This document shows, piece after piece, positions 63,440-64,000 of a DNA stretch of 64,000 bases. The translations under genes and the position numbers were made by a program. The notes beneath the pieces were generated by a model, which was given only the letters and a program-made list of their open reading frames with translations, had not been told where the DNA came from and did no database searches. Source of the stretch: Aeromicrobium phragmitis (GTDB lineage: Bacteria; Actinomycetota; Actinomycetes; Propionibacteriales; Nocardioidaceae); the NCBI RefSeq assembly GCF_003674095.1, contig NZ_RDBF01000011.1, positions 62,001 through 126,000 of the forward strand. The letters are read 5' to 3'. Within the stretch, counting starts at the first letter, position 1. The number at the start of each line of letters is the position of its first letter.

Positions 63440-63470
63440 TTGACATCTGTCAATAATTGATCTTAGTCAA
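63440..63470 (+). promoter_or_regulatory. Tandem palindromic operators before the MFS gene
   Basis: TTGACATCTGTCAA (63440-63453) is a perfect-armed palindrome (TTGACA/TGTCAA) that contains the -35 box TTGACA. A weaker copy TTGATCTTAGTCAA (63457-63470) follows 17 bases on, centre to centre. A TetR or MarR-type repressor binding both would shut the exporter gene. AAGAAAGAGG follows as the ribosome site. Confidence 0.6.
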
Positions 63471-63483
63471 GAAAGAGGTGTTC

Positions 63484-64000
63484 ATGGCGGAGACGACCGC
63501 GCCATCCATGACGCATCGAGAAGTACTGCGGGCTCTGTCGGGCCTGCTGATGGGCATGTTCGTGTCGATCCTGGCGGGCACCGTGGTCTCCACGTCGCTG
63601 CCGCTGATCATCGCGGACCTCGGGGGATCCCAGTCGTCGTACACGTGGGTGGTGACGGCGACGATGCTCGCGATGGCGGTCTCGACGCCGGTCTGGGGCA
63701 AGCTCGCGGACATCTTCAACCGCAAGCTGCTGATCCAGCTCGCGCTCACCGTCTTCGTGCTCGGCTCGGCCGCGGCCGGGTTCTCACAGAACACCGACTT
63801 CCTCATCGCCGCCCGCGCGGTGCAGGGACTCGGCGCCGGCGGTCTGGCCGCCCTGAGCCAGATCATCCTCGCCGACATCATCTCGCCGCGTGAGCGCGGC
63901 CGGTACGCGGGCCTGTTCGGGGCCGTCATGGCCGTCGGCTCGGTCGGCGGGCCGCTCCTCGGCGGGGTGATCACCGATGCCTTCGGCTGGCGCTGGAACT
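63484..64000 (+). CDS. MFS multidrug exporter (DHA2/EmrB-QacA type), 5' part
   Basis: The first 172 residues of a major-facilitator transporter; the 3' part lies beyond the window. MTHREVLRALSGLLMGMFVSILAGTVVSTSLPLI, WVVTATMLAMAVSTPVWGKLAD and VQGLGAGGLAALSQIILADIISP are typical of the 14-helix drug-proton antiporter group. AAGAAAGAGG lies before ATG 63484. Palindromic operators upstream suggest a local repressor, perhaps encoded just outside the window. Confidence 0.92.
   Translation, partial: MAETTAPSMTHREVLRALSGLLMGMFVSILAGTVVSTSLPLIIADLGGSQSSYTWVVTATMLAMAVSTPVWGKLADIFNRKLLIQLALTVFVLGSAAAGFSQNTDFLIAARAVQGLGAGGLAALSQIILADIISPRERGRYAGLFGAVMAVGSVGGPLLGGVITDAFGWRWN

Overview
The window is high-GC, densely packed actinobacterial chromosome. 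The best fit is a Nocardioidaceae-type organism (Aeromicrobium or Nocardioides-like), inferred from gene content: a GroEL with a GGM tail, a methylmalonyl-CoA mutase operon, DUF3027/DUF2530/CspB/SerC/citrate-synthase genes in a neighbourhood also seen in mycobacteria, a 13E12-type HNH protein, a DtxR/IdeR regulator with every metal ligand intact, and many genes whose start codon lies 6-7 bases after a TAnnnT -10 box (leaderless mRNAs). I see no rRNA, tRNA, CRISPR array, transposase or prophage.

Layout. 1-1.1 kb: 3' end of groEL and its terminator. 1.1-2.45 kb: a deletion scar that joins a 5'-truncated ROK sugar repressor to the frameshifted 3' end of a XylH-type permease. 2.5-4.65 kb: a small island with AT-richer codon use that encodes a secreted serine protease and a lipoprotein. 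4.66-9.4 kb: lipid kinase, AGPS-like flavoprotein, TetR and GlpD, in the same order as M. tuberculosis Rv2252-Rv2249c. 10.1-10.7 kb: a cluster of palindromic MITE-like repeats (another copy at 32.3 kb). 10.8-13.5 kb: metQNI methionine importer behind a possible SAM riboswitch. 13.5-18.5 kb: GAF regulator, aldehyde dehydrogenase, DUF779, acyl-CoA synthetase. 18.5-33.6 kb: mostly housekeeping and transport genes, with an LPxTG serine protease, CspB, a purine-type permease, gamma carbonic anhydrase, serC and an HNH protein. 33.7-39 kb: mutA-mutB-meaB.

39.1-52.1 kb is the most interesting region. A FrlB-like deglycase, a FrlD-like kinase, HyuA/HyuB (oxoprolinase/hydantoinase family), a LacI regulator, a dipeptide-type ABC importer and a ketose-3-epimerase (FrlC-like) form two operons. 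Both operons carry the same LacI-type operators, with a second operator copy overlapping the -35 box. I read this as a LacI-controlled Amadori-compound catabolic locus in which HyuAB is a new component, perhaps for lactam (pyroglutamate-type) Amadori products.

52.1-64 kb: M28 peptidase, CapA protein, citrate synthase, pdxH, thioesterase-like protein, the IdeR-type repressor translationally coupled to an ECF41 sigma factor with its carboxymuconolactone-decarboxylase partner (which has a textbook ECF41 promoter), topoisomerase IB, an acyltransferase, a luciferase-like oxidoreductase, an SMR protein and the start of an MFS exporter preceded by tandem palindromic operators.
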